Positions 42,136-50,740 of a stretch of DNA of 64,000 nucleotides are shown piece by piece. This DNA comes from Candidatus Cloacimonadota bacterium. GTDB taxonomy: Bacteria; Cloacimonadota; Cloacimonadia; Cloacimonadales; JAIOQZ01. The stretch is taken from assembly GCA_021108395.1 (NCBI GenBank), contig JAIOQZ010000059.1, positions 1 through 64,000 on the forward strand, read 5' to 3'. The notes under the pieces were generated by a model. The model was given only the letters and a program-made list of their open reading frames with translations. It made no database searches and was not told the origin of the DNA. Every line of letters starts with the position of its first letter. Position 1 is the stretch's first letter. A program made the translations under genes and the position numbers.

Positions 42136-45100
42136 ATGAAAATGCTGCTCGCAATGCTGGTTATGGCGACCATGATGGTTGGCCTGACAGCCGAACAGGT
42201 AGTTGTGAACGCCGACCGGTTCGAGGTGAACGTCTGGCAAGACGGCCCCGACCGTACCGAAATCGATTATCGCTTTGGTTCCTTCGAGCGCTTTCCCGTC
42301 AACATCGAAGGGCAAGACTTCTTTGCCCTGAACCTGCCTGGCGAAAGCCGCACCTATCGGCGTGGCCTGCCCGAGCTTCCCAAGATAACCAGGGCGCTGT
42401 CTATCGGGAGCGACGCCTTCATGGAAGTACGGTTCATCGATGGGCAGTACACCGACATGCAGATGAACGTGGTGCCCAGCAAGGGAGAAATCTTCCGTAA
42501 CATCAATCCGGCCACTGTGCCCTACACATTTGATAGGCAGTACGATGAGAACGCCTTCTGGCCTGCCGTCAATGGCGACCGCAGCGCCCCATACATCATG
42601 CGCGACATTCGCGGCATCGCCGTGCATGCCTATCCGTTCCAGTACAACCCGGTAACGGGCACGTTGCGCGTGTGGCATCATATGCGCCTCGAGGTCGTTC
42701 GTACCGGCGTGGACACACAGAACGTGAAAGAGCGTCCGGTGGTGGCTCGCAACCGCTACTTCAACGACATCTACAGCCGCCGCTTCGTCAACCTCGAAAC
42801 CACCCGCTACGACTCGCTCAGCGAAGCCGGCAGCATCCTTGTCGTCACCGACCCCAGCTTTCTCGAAGCCATGATACCCTGGGTTGAATGGAAGGTGCAG
42901 AAGGGCTTCGATGTCGAGATGGTGGATGTTACCACCCTCGGAACCACAGCCACAGACATCAAGAACTATGTGCAGGCCCAGTACGACGATCCCCAAATCA
43001 ACCTGACCTTCCTACAGCTCGTGGGCGACGCGGCGCAGATTCCTACCTTCACGTCCGGCAACGGTGGCTCCGACCCCTCCTACAGCCTGCTCGAAGGCAC
43101 CGACACCTACCCCGACATCTTCGTGGGCCGCTTCTCTGCCACGACCGTGACGCATGTCAATACCCAGGTCGAGCGCTCGATACATTACGAGCGCGACATT
43201 GACGACGTGGACGCCGAGTGGCTGCACAAGGGCATGGGCGTCGCTTCCTCCCAGGGCGCAGGCATGGGCCACTATGGCGAGGCCGACCACGTGCACATGG
43301 GCTACATCCGCGATGATCTTCTGGCCTACACCTACACCGATGTAGATGAAATATACGCCAACAACGGCGGCAATTCCAGCATGATTACCGCCGCCCTCAA
43401 CGAAGGCCGCACGATTGTCAACTACTGCGGTCACGGCACCAATACAAGCTGGTCAACGACCGGCTTCAACAACACCAACGTAAACAGCCTCACCAACGAC
43501 AACAAGCTGCCGCACATCGTCAGCGTGGCCTGTGTCAACGGTAATTTCACCAACATCACCTGCTTCGCCGAAGCCTGGCTGCGCGCCACCAACGACACCA
43601 CCGGCCTTCCCACCGGCGCCATCGCCAATTACTCGAGCTCCATCAACCAGAGCTGGGCGCCACCCATGTATGCTCAGGACGAGATAGTCGATCTGCTCGT
43701 GGGCGACTTCAAGAACACCACCGGTGGCCTCTTCTACAATGGCAGTTGCTATATGATGGACGTTCAGGGAGCACAGGGCGTGAGCATGTTCCTCACCTGG
43801 CATATCTTCGGTGACTGCTCGCTACAGGTTCGCTCGGATGTGCCAACGCCGTTCGCGCTCAACAACATGTCCACCCTCTTCATCGGTCTCGACACCTATG
43901 CCGTCGATGCCGGTGTCGAGAACGCGCTGGTCTGTCTATCCTATCAGGGTGTAACTCTGGGCAGCGGCTACACCGGCGACGACGGCACCGTCGAACTGGC
44001 GCTCGACAACATCCCCACCCAGCCATGCGACCTCACCCTCACCGTCACCGGCTACAACAAGATCACCCACGAGGGTATAGTACAGCTTCTTCCCAACGAA
44101 GGCGCCTACCTCATCTTTGACGATCCGGTGTACAACGACGGCAACAACGGCATTCCTGAATATGGCGAGAACCTCACCATCAGCCTCAGCCTCGAAAACG
44201 TGGGCGCCGAACCCGCCTATAACGCCCAGGCAATAATCACCTGCGAGAGCGAATATCTTTTGCTCATCGACAGTGTCGAGGACATCGGCACCATCGAGGC
44301 CGAGAGCACACGCGACCTCACAGACGCCTTTGAAATAGCGCTGGCTGGAAATATCCCTGATCTGCTCGAGCTGAACCTGAACTTCCTGCTCACAGCCGAG
44401 AACGCCCAGGGCGAGCCTTACGAGTGGTCACAGACGCTCAGTTTGACCGCGCACGCCCCGCATCTAAACATCCAGGCATACCATATCTTCGATTCATCGG
44501 GCAACAACAACGGCCTGCTCGATCCAGGTGAAACAGTGGCCATCGAAGTACCCGTGGAGAACATCGGCTCCTGCGACTCGCCCGAAGCCGTGGCTCTTCT
44601 CGTGTGCAACAATCCCTATGTGACCATCCAGAACGGCGAGGTTATTATCGGCGTCATCGAGGTCGATGACATTGCCGAGCCTACCTTTGTCGTCAGCCTC
44701 TCCGAAGATGTGAGTGCAGGTGAGATTCTACCGATTGGCTTTGGCGTCTATGCCGGCGAATACGCCTTGCAAACCACCATCATCCAGGGATTGCCCGCGC
44801 AGATCGAGACCTTCGAGAACGGCCTGGACATCATGGGCTGGGGGTTCAGCGGCGACGCCAACTGGACGCTCAATGACGAAGACGTGTACGAAGGCGACTG
44901 GAGCCTGCGCTCTGGCGCAATCGGCGCCAACGAAGAAACTTCCGCCGAGTTCGACTACAATGTAACCGTCACTGGCGATATGGTGTTCTATCGCAAGATT
45001 TCGAGTGAGGTGAATCACGACTATCTGCGACTGTATATCGACGATGCCCAGGTGGGCCAGTGGTCGGGCCTCAGCCAGTGGCTGCCTGTCACCATTCAGT

Positions 45101-45879
45101 TGAATGAGACAGGAGTGCACACCTTCCGCTGGACATATGAGAAGGACTCGAGTGTGGACTCCGGCGCCGACTGCGCCTGGATCGACTTCATCTCCTTCCC
45201 CGGCGAAGACCCGCAACCAGTGCCCATCATCGCGCTGTCCACCCAGAGCATCGATTTCTCCGACACCACCGTAGGCGAAACCGGCACAGCCGATATTACT
45301 CTGTACAACTACGGCAATCTCGTTCTCACCGGCAACATCGACACGCCAGACGGCTTCACCATCGATATGCCAGGCGAGCAGCTTCGTCCCGGCGATGACC
45401 GACGCGCCCCAAACCGCGAGACATACCCCTTCGATCTGTTGCCTCTGGAGACCATGACCATGACGCTCATCTTCGAGCCGACCGAAAACATAGATTACAG
45501 CGGCGAGGTGCTGTTCACCAGCAACGACCCCTATGCGCCCGAACTGGGCGTAGAAGTAATCGCTGAGCTCACCGATAACGATGACAACGACATCACGCCG
45601 TTCGTCACCGAACTGGGCCGCAACTACCCCAACCCGTTCAATCCAGAAACGACCGTGGCCTTCAGCCTCGCCGAGCCCGGCGCCGCCGAACTGGTTGTGT
45701 ACAACATCCGTGGCCGGCGCGTGAAAACCCTGTTGCGCGGTGAGCTTGAAGCCGGCAATCACACCGTCGTCTGGAGCGGCGATACCGACAGCGGCAAGCC
45801 CGCCGCCAGCGGTATCTACTTCCTGTCGATGCACGCCGGTCGTTACACCGCCACCAAGAAAATGATTCTGCTGAAATAG
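42136..45879 (+). CDS. Giant secreted C25 protease, Arg-gingipain-like
   Basis: A 1247-residue protein with signal peptide MKMLLAMLVMATMMVGLTA, a propeptide-like region, a C25 domain (about 215-590), Ig-like domains, a MAM/adhesin-like domain (about 890-1010) and an NPFNPET C-terminal domain ending MILLK. Active site YCGHGTNTSW (H433) and SVACVNGNF (C466) are 33 residues apart; GEAD (D384) corresponds to the RgpB specificity aspartate, so cleavage after arginine is predicted. Catalytic domain is close to the shorter protease at 7410-9572. ATG 42136 is chosen because GGAGG lies 5 bases before it; earlier ATG 42133 is also possible. It follows the Lys-type gene after 28 bases with no terminator between, so both are probably on one transcript. 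Confidence 0.9.
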   Translation: MKMLLAMLVMATMMVGLTAEQVVVNADRFEVNVWQDGPDRTEIDYRFGSFERFPVNIEGQDFFALNLPGESRTYRRGLPELPKITRALSIGSDAFMEVRFIDGQYTDMQMNVVPSKGEIFRNINPATVPYTFDRQYDENAFWPAVNGDRSAPYIMRDIRGIAVHAYPFQYNPVTGTLRVWHHMRLEVVRTGVDTQNVKERPVVARNRYFNDIYSRRFVNLETTRYDSLSEAGSILVVTDPSFLEAMIPWVEWKVQKGFDVEMVDVTTLGTTATDIKNYVQAQYDDPQINLTFLQLVGDAAQIPTFTSGNGGSDPSYSLLEGTDTYPDIFVGRFSATTVTHVNTQVERSIHYERDIDDVDAEWLHKGMGVASSQGAGMGHYGEADHVHMGYIRDDLLAYTYTDVDEIYANNGGNSSMITAALNEGRTIVNYCGHGTNTSWSTTGFNNTNVNSLTNDNKLPHIVSVACVNGNFTNITCFAEAWLRATNDTTGLPTGAIANYSSSINQSWAPPMYAQDEIVDLLVGDFKNTTGGLFYNGSCYMMDVQGAQGVSMFLTWHIFGDCSLQVRSDVPTPFALNNMSTLFIGLDTYAVDAGVENALVCLSYQGVTLGSGYTGDDGTVELALDNIPTQPCDLTLTVTGYNKITHEGIVQLLPNEGAYLIFDDPVYNDGNNGIPEYGENLTISLSLENVGAEPAYNAQAIITCESEYLLLIDSVEDIGTIEAESTRDLTDAFEIALAGNIPDLLELNLNFLLTAENAQGEPYEWSQTLSLTAHAPHLNIQAYHIFDSSGNNNGLLDPGETVAIEVPVENIGSCDSPEAVALLVCNNPYVTIQNGEVIIGVIEVDDIAEPTFVVSLSEDVSAGEILPIGFGVYAGEYALQTTIIQGLPAQIETFENGLDIMGWGFSGDANWTLNDEDVYEGDWSLRSGAIGANEETSAEFDYNVTVTGDMVFYRKISSEVNHDYLRLYIDDAQVGQWSGLSQWLPVTIQLNETGVHTFRWTYEKDSSVDSGADCAWIDFISFPGEDPQPVPIIALSTQSIDFSDTTVGETGTADITLYNYGNLVLTGNIDTPDGFTIDMPGEQLRPGDDRRAPNRETYPFDLLPLETMTMTLIFEPTENIDYSGEVLFTSNDPYAPELGVEVIAELTDNDDNDITPFVTELGRNYPNPFNPETTVAFSLAEPGAAELVVYNIRGRRVKTLLRGELEAGNHTVVWSGDTDSGKPAASGIYFLSMHAGRYTATKKMILLK

Positions 45880-45893
45880 TTGCGAAGCAAATT

Positions 45894-45926
45894 AAAAAAG
45901 AGCGGCCAGCAGGTCGCTCTTTTTTT
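45894..45926 (+). terminator. Intrinsic terminator of the giant protease operon
   Basis: Stem GAGCGGCC/GGTCGCTC (one G-T pair, loop AGCA) flanked by AAAAAA on the left and TTTTTTT on the right, 20 bases after the protease stop. The flanking A and T runs make it nearly symmetrical, so it could work in both directions. Confidence 0.88.
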
Positions 45927-46049
45927 GCATCCTTGCTGAACGAGGAAATGTTTGACAAAAATTACCGATAATAACTTCATGGCATACAGGGAGAAATAGT
46001 GTGCGCATAAATAAAAACAAGCTTAATCGATATTACAAATATGACATAG

Positions 46050-46085
46050 AAAGCATTTGTCCAGCACTCGACAAATGCTTTTTTT
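46050..46085 (+). terminator. Intrinsic terminator or attenuator abutting the nadC start
   Basis: Perfect 12-bp stem AAAGCATTTGTC/GACAAATGCTTT (46050-46061 with 46070-46081, 8-base loop CAGCACTC) followed by TTTT. It ends within a few bases of the first nadC ATG. About 120 bases of otherwise featureless leader precede it, with a TTGACA at 45952-45957. Either it ends a short upstream transcript or it attenuates nadC. Confidence 0.7.
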
Positions 46086-46086
46086 C

Positions 46087-46926
46087 ATGCACAAAACAGC
46101 TATGATTGATGTTTTCAGCATTATCCAATATGGGCTGAACGAAGACATCGGCACCGGTGATATCACCACCGATTATCTTCAGCTTGGCAATCAGGAAACG
46201 CAGGCGTTTCTTGTGGCCAAGCAGCGTGGCGTTCTGGCTGGCCTCGATGTCGCCTTCGACGTTTTCACCTACCTCGACAACCAGGTGAATTGCGTTACCT
46301 ACCGCAAAGACGGCGACACCGTGAACCCCGGCGACGAGATCGCCAAAATCACCGGCCTTACCTCGGCATTGCTGCAAGCGGAGCGAACTGCGCTCAACAT
46401 CCTGCAACGCCTATCTGGTATCGCCACCTGCACATCCAAGATGGTTGAGGCCATCAAGCCATACCAGGCGCGGCTGCTCGATACCCGCAAAACCACGCCG
46501 CTGCTGCGGCAGCTCGAACGTTACGCCGTGCGCGTTGGCGGCGGTTTCAACCACCGCTTCGGCCTCTACGACATGGTGCTCATCAAGGAAAACCACATCA
46601 GGGCTGTTGGTTCCATCACCGAAGCGGTGAAGCGCGTGTGGGAACGCAACACCGCCTACAGAATCGAGGTTGAAGTCACCACTATTGCCGAGCTGGAAGA
46701 AGCAGTGACCAGCGGTGTGGATCGTGTGATGTTAGATAATATGTCAGTAGCTGAAATGAAAAAAGCTGTGAAGAAATTTGGTGAGCAGGTGGAGCTCGAG
46801 GCTTCGGGCAATGTCAGTCTCGACACAATCAACGAGATCGCCTCGACAGGCGTGTTTTATATCTCGTCCGGCGCCATCACCCACTCGTTCACTTCACTCG
46901 ACATCAGTCTGTTGTTCAAGGAGTAA
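46087..46926 (+). CDS. nadC: Nicotinate-nucleotide pyrophosphorylase (carboxylating)
   Basis: A quinolinate phosphoribosyltransferase of 279 residues (or 274 if it starts at ATG 46102) that makes nicotinate mononucleotide in de novo NAD synthesis. Seen: LNEDIGTGDITTDYL, ERTALNILQRLSGIAT, DTRKTTPLLRQLERYAVRVGGGFNHR with the substrate-binding R, K and H residues, LIKENHI, VEVTTIAELEEA and LEASGNVSLDTINEIASTGV. No ribosome site is evident at either start, and a strong hairpin occupies the upstream side. The next gene follows within 6 bases and is likely co-transcribed. Confidence 0.93.
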   Translation: MHKTAMIDVFSIIQYGLNEDIGTGDITTDYLQLGNQETQAFLVAKQRGVLAGLDVAFDVFTYLDNQVNCVTYRKDGDTVNPGDEIAKITGLTSALLQAERTALNILQRLSGIATCTSKMVEAIKPYQARLLDTRKTTPLLRQLERYAVRVGGGFNHRFGLYDMVLIKENHIRAVGSITEAVKRVWERNTAYRIEVEVTTIAELEEAVTSGVDRVMLDNMSVAEMKKAVKKFGEQVELEASGNVSLDTINEIASTGVFYISSGAITHSFTSLDISLLFKE

Positions 46927-46932
46927 CTGTTC

Positions 46933-47652
46933 ATGCGCGAGGATATGAAAAAACTGATTCGCATGCAGAGGTTTGATGACAGGATTGGCGACCTCGATGC
47001 TCAAAAAGAGAAGCTGCCCCGTGAACTTGACAGCCTGAAGACCAACCTCATCGAGGCGGAAAGCAAAGTCGAGCAGACAAAGTCGGCGCTGGAAGACAAT
47101 CAGAAACAGCAGAAGCTGAAAGAACTGGATATTCAGGGAAACAAAGAAAAGATGGCCAAATATGAGAATCAGCTTCTCGCCATCAAAACGAACAAAGAAT
47201 ATAAAGCGCTCAACAGCGAGATCAACCACCTGAAGGAAAAGAACTCGGCCATTGACGACGACATCCTTATGCTGATGGAGGCAGAAACCCAGTTGCGCAC
47301 TCAGCTTGAGGAAGACAATGCCGCCCAAGACGCCGCTCAGAAAGAACTGGACGAGAACGAAGACCGCCTGCGCAACCGCATTGGCGAAGTAGAGAAAGAA
47401 ATCGGCGAACAGCGCGAACTGCGCAATGAACTGGCAGGGCACCTCCCCAGGTCGCTGGTGAAACGATATGTGCTGCTCATCAAAAACAAGCAGCGCAAGG
47501 CCGTGGTCTTCATGGAAAACGACGCCTGCAACGGCTGCGGGTTTCGTGTGCGGCCACAACTCGCCATCGAAATCAACCGGGGAACAAAGATCATCAGTTG
47601 CGAGAACTGCGGTCGCATCATCGTGGAGAAACCCGACGACGCATCCGCCTGA
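46933..47652 (+). CDS. Coiled-coil protein with C-terminal zinc ribbon (C4-type)
   Basis: A 239-residue protein: about 170 residues of uninterrupted charged coiled coil (DIQGNKEKMAKYENQLLAIKTNKEYKALNSEI), then a zinc ribbon with two knuckles, CNGCGF and CENCGR. This is the CT398/HP0958-like family, whose members bind RNA or chaperone secretion and sigma-54 factors in some bacteria; function here is unproven. The start at 46933 is preceded by AAGGAG at 10 bases. The RNase P RNA gene begins about 25 bases after the stop, an arrangement that suggests shared transcription. Confidence 0.82.
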   Translation: MREDMKKLIRMQRFDDRIGDLDAQKEKLPRELDSLKTNLIEAESKVEQTKSALEDNQKQQKLKELDIQGNKEKMAKYENQLLAIKTNKEYKALNSEINHLKEKNSAIDDDILMLMEAETQLRTQLEEDNAAQDAAQKELDENEDRLRNRIGEVEKEIGEQRELRNELAGHLPRSLVKRYVLLIKNKQRKAVVFMENDACNGCGFRVRPQLAIEINRGTKIISCENCGRIIVEKPDDASA

Positions 47653-47677
47653 ACGCACGATATTTGAAAGATACATA

Positions 47678-48173
47678 TGTGGCGGAGAAGATACTATGTC
47701 TGCCCAGCGCCTATCTGAGGTTACCGCTGATAACCTCGGATAGGCGCTGGGAGGAAAGTCCGAACACCGCAGGGCAGGATACTTCCTAACGGGAAGTCCC
47801 GGCAACGGGGAGAAAGCTCCACAGAAACAAACCGCCCAGCATCTATTTCGGATTACCCGAAATAGATGCTGGGTAAGGGTGAAATGGTGGTGTAAGAGAC
47901 CACCGGGGCCTGGCGTGAGCCGGGCCGCCGGGAAAGCCTTATCCGGTGCAATGCCAAATAGGAAGGCCTTCCGGTTCGTCCGGGGTGAACCGGCCCGGTT
48001 CGCATGGTCTTCGGGTGGGCAGCTCGAGCCGGCCTTGGGCGGAGCGCAGTGCGTTTCGCCTGAAGGGGAACGTTGTGCGTTCTGCGTGTCGCAAGACCCG
48101 GCCCAGATAAATAGACATCACGTCGCTTGTTAGGCGGCGGACAGAATTCGGCTTATGCTCTTCTCCAGCCACA
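47678..48173 (+). ncRNA. rnpB: RNase P RNA (type A, enlarged helices)
   Basis: The catalytic RNA that removes 5' leaders from tRNA precursors. Conserved regions are in order: GAGGAAAGTCCGAACACC (P4 5' strand), CCACAGAAACAAACCGCC, AAGGGTGAAATGGTG, GTAAGAGACCACC, CCAAATAGG-type GCCAAATAGGAAGG and the 3' GACAGAATTCGGCTTATG. The ends pair as P1: TGTGGC-GGAGAAGA at 47678-47691 with TCTTCTCCAGCCACA at 48159-48173. At about 496 bases it is long. The P3-region helix (47703-47751, starting CCCAGCGCCTATC) and a helix in the P9 region (17-bp perfect stem, CCCAGCATCTATTTCGG) account for much of this. It is on the same strand as nearby genes. Confidence 0.97.
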
Positions 48174-48213
48174 TTTCAAGTTGTTATCAAATACATATAT
48201 AAAAAAGGTCATT

Positions 48214-49938
48214 ATGGAAAAGAGATGGAAGATCGCCCCTCATTTGTCGAGCGAGGAGTCACAGCTCAAGAAGTCGATTGTTGAGCAACTGCACTTCCCC
48301 GAAATCATAACCGATATTCTGCTTCGTAAATCGCTGACAGATGTCGAAGCCATCAAGCAGTTCTTCGAGCCATCGCTCGCCAACGCCCACGACCCTTTCC
48401 TGTTCAACGACATGGAAAAGGCGGTCGAGCGCCTGGAACAGGCAGTGACGCGCAAAGAACGCATCACCATCTATGGCGACTATGACGTGGACGGCACCAC
48501 CGCCACCGCCCTGCTCTATCTGGGACTGCGCATGGTCGATGCCGACATCCACTTCTACATCCCGCACCGCATGACCGACGGCTATGGCCTGTCTTTGAGC
48601 AGCATCCAGCAGCTTCGTGACGGTGGCACCAACCTCATCATCACGGTTGACTGCGGAATCAACGCTGTCGAAGAGACCGCCTCGATAAACGAACTGGGCA
48701 TGGACATCATCATCACCGACCACCATAATCCCAAGGAAACGCTGCCACAAGCCGTGGCGATTCTCAACCCCAAGGTCGTCGATTGCCCCTACCCCTACAA
48801 AAGCCTGGCCGGCGTGGGCGTGGCTTACAAACTGCTGATGGGCTACTTCATTCGCAAGGGAATGGACAGCGAAGAAAACGTGAACAGGTTTCTCGATCTC
48901 GTCGCTGTCGGCACCATCGCCGACATTGTTCCACTGACCGGCGAGAACCGCATCTTCGCCAAGGTGGGCCTCGAACGCCTGGCGCTCAAGCGCAACATCG
49001 GACTGAACGCGCTGATCAACATCTCCGGCCTGGCCAACAAGGAAATCAACACCGCCGACATCGTCTTTGGCCTGGCGCCTCGCATCAACGCCGCAGGCCG
49101 CATGGGAAGCGCCATGCGCGCTGTCGAGCTACTCATCTCTAAGACGGATGGTGAAGCCAAAGAGCTGGCACAAGTAATCGAGCGCGAGAATACATCGCGG
49201 CAGGAAATCGACCAGAAGACATTCCGCGAGGCATGTGAACAGATCGACCGCAAATATGGCAAGCTCGAAGAAACCTATTGCATCGTCGTCGCCAGCGACA
49301 ACTGGCATCCAGGCGTCATCGGCATCGTGGCGAGCAAGCTGGTCGAGAAGTATTATCGCCCCACCATCATGATCGCCCTGAACGATGGCGTTGGCAGTGG
49401 TTCGGGACGCAGCATCTCAGAATTCGACCTCTTCGACGCTCTGTCCCAGGTCGAAGATATGCTCGAAAGTTTTGGCGGGCACAAGTATGCCGCCGGCCTT
49501 TCCATCCTGCCGGAATACCTCGAGACGTTCGAGGAAAAGCTGAACGAGTGGGTGCGCCAGCATCTCAAGCCCGACCAGCTCATCCCGCCACTCAAAGTCG
49601 ATCATCATATCGAGCTGCACAAGATCAACGACTCGCTCATCTCGTGGCTCGAAAAGTTCGCACCGTTCGGCCCTGGCAACATGCGGCTCAACTTTCACTC
49701 GAAGAACGTCATGGTAGTGGGCTATCCATACACAGTCGGCCGCAACCACCTCAAGATGAAGGTGAAGAAAGACGGCTGCGTTCTCGATCTGATCGGCTTC
49801 AACATGGGCGGTCTGCTGCCTTTCCTGAAACGCAACACCTACATCGACATCGCATACTCCCTCGAGTGGAACACCTGGCAGGACAAGACGACCATCCAGG
49901 GTAAGCTCAAGGACATCCACTTTGACTGGAAGAACTAA
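48214..49938 (+). CDS. recJ: Single-stranded-DNA-specific exonuclease RecJ
   Basis: A 574-residue 5'-3' single-strand exonuclease for recombinational and mismatch repair. Motifs: ITIYGDYDVDGTTATALLY (motif I), LIITVDCGIN, IITDHHNPKETLP (DHH), LAGVGVAYKLLMGYF, FGLAPRINAAGRMGSAMRAV, and the DHHA1 part GIVASKLVEKYYRPTIM with GSGRSISEFDLFDAL and SFGGHKYAAGLSI. Start at 48214 (AAAAGGTC before ATG); a longer frame runs back into rnpB and is not used. The downstream lipoprotein gene overlaps its end. Confidence 0.95.
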   Translation: MEKRWKIAPHLSSEESQLKKSIVEQLHFPEIITDILLRKSLTDVEAIKQFFEPSLANAHDPFLFNDMEKAVERLEQAVTRKERITIYGDYDVDGTTATALLYLGLRMVDADIHFYIPHRMTDGYGLSLSSIQQLRDGGTNLIITVDCGINAVEETASINELGMDIIITDHHNPKETLPQAVAILNPKVVDCPYPYKSLAGVGVAYKLLMGYFIRKGMDSEENVNRFLDLVAVGTIADIVPLTGENRIFAKVGLERLALKRNIGLNALINISGLANKEINTADIVFGLAPRINAAGRMGSAMRAVELLISKTDGEAKELAQVIERENTSRQEIDQKTFREACEQIDRKYGKLEETYCIVVASDNWHPGVIGIVASKLVEKYYRPTIMIALNDGVGSGSGRSISEFDLFDALSQVEDMLESFGGHKYAAGLSILPEYLETFEEKLNEWVRQHLKPDQLIPPLKVDHHIELHKINDSLISWLEKFAPFGPGNMRLNFHSKNVMVVGYPYTVGRNHLKMKVKKDGCVLDLIGFNMGGLLPFLKRNTYIDIAYSLEWNTWQDKTTIQGKLKDIHFDWKN

Positions 49939-50740
49939 CGGGGCGATTGCTCTTTGTCTGCTGTTGCTGGCCTGTGCAGGGCAAGCCCCCGATGCCTGGC
50001 GCGGCGCTGAGGTAGTCTGGACGCCGCTGCTCACTATCGCCCTGGACGAACCCGCCACCAAAGCGTGCTATGACCCGTTGCACAACACCCTGTATGTGCT
50101 GCTGCCGCAATCAAACGCCATCGGTGTCTATGTGGATGGGGAGCGCGTGAATACGCTGGGCGGACTGGGCTATGGCGAGACACAGTTCAGCCGCTTGGCC
50201 GACATCGCTCTGGGGCCAGACCGCAAGCTACTGGCGCTCGACAGCTTCCGCGCTCAGATAAAACGCTTCGATCACCGCGGCGATTTGATTGGCGTTATCC
50301 AACTCGAAGAACTCAGCGACCCTCGACTGCTGGCTGTCTCTACCGGCGGGTTCATCTACATCTGGGACGCCGTGCGCCGCGACATCACCCTCATTACCGA
50401 TCCGCCCGCAGAGGAGCCATATCGTTTTGGCCGCTTTCAGCTCGATCAACCCAGCTTGCTGGACTGCACCGCCAACTACGTTTGGGCCTGGGATGACGGC
50501 CAAACGGTGTTCTTCAGCGCAATGGGGCAGTATGTGCAGACTCTCGACGGCCTGCTGCACACAGACCGTAGCGGCCGCCGCTTTCGCCTGCACGAGTCAT
50601 TTGTGCAACCGCTTCCCGAGGGCGATCCGTTCGCTGTTTCGTCACAGCCGTGGCAGCGCTTCCTGCTGCACGATGGCTACATGAGCCTCATCTCCGCCCA
50701 CCGCCTGTTGCTGGGACGCCTCGAATATGCGACGCCTTAA
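49922..50740 (+). CDS. Lipoprotein with beta-propeller-like repeats
   Basis: A 272-residue protein that starts at a TTG inside the end of recJ and has a lipoprotein signal ending LLLACAG. The mature part shows NHL-like short strands: YDPLHNTLYVLLPQSNAIGVYVDGERV, LADIALGPDRKLLALDSFRAQIKRFDHRGDLIGVI, which suggest a 6-bladed propeller, and a final VSSQPWQRFLLHDGYMS segment. It is likely an envelope binding protein; the ligand is unknown. The overlap of 17 bases with recJ and of 14 with lnt implies coupled translation. The uncommon TTG start is the least certain point. Confidence 0.65.
   Translation: MTGRTNGAIALCLLLLACAGQAPDAWRGAEVVWTPLLTIALDEPATKACYDPLHNTLYVLLPQSNAIGVYVDGERVNTLGGLGYGETQFSRLADIALGPDRKLLALDSFRAQIKRFDHRGDLIGVIQLEELSDPRLLAVSTGGFIYIWDAVRRDITLITDPPAEEPYRFGRFQLDQPSLLDCTANYVWAWDDGQTVFFSAMGQYVQTLDGLLHTDRSGRRFRLHESFVQPLPEGDPFAVSSQPWQRFLLHDGYMSLISAHRLLLGRLEYATP

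Noticed and set aside
38274-45879. Type IX secretion as the route for the giant proteases
   Set aside because: The C-terminal domain is only suggestive and no secretion genes are in the window, so I do not assign the route.
45952-46049. A small protein gene between the giant proteases and nadC
   Set aside because: No frame of useful length with a ribosome site was found; the stretch is better read as a leader or short RNA.
47699-48133. Frames overlapping the RNase P RNA gene
   Set aside because: The region has all conserved RNase P elements and paired ends, so these frames are not genes.
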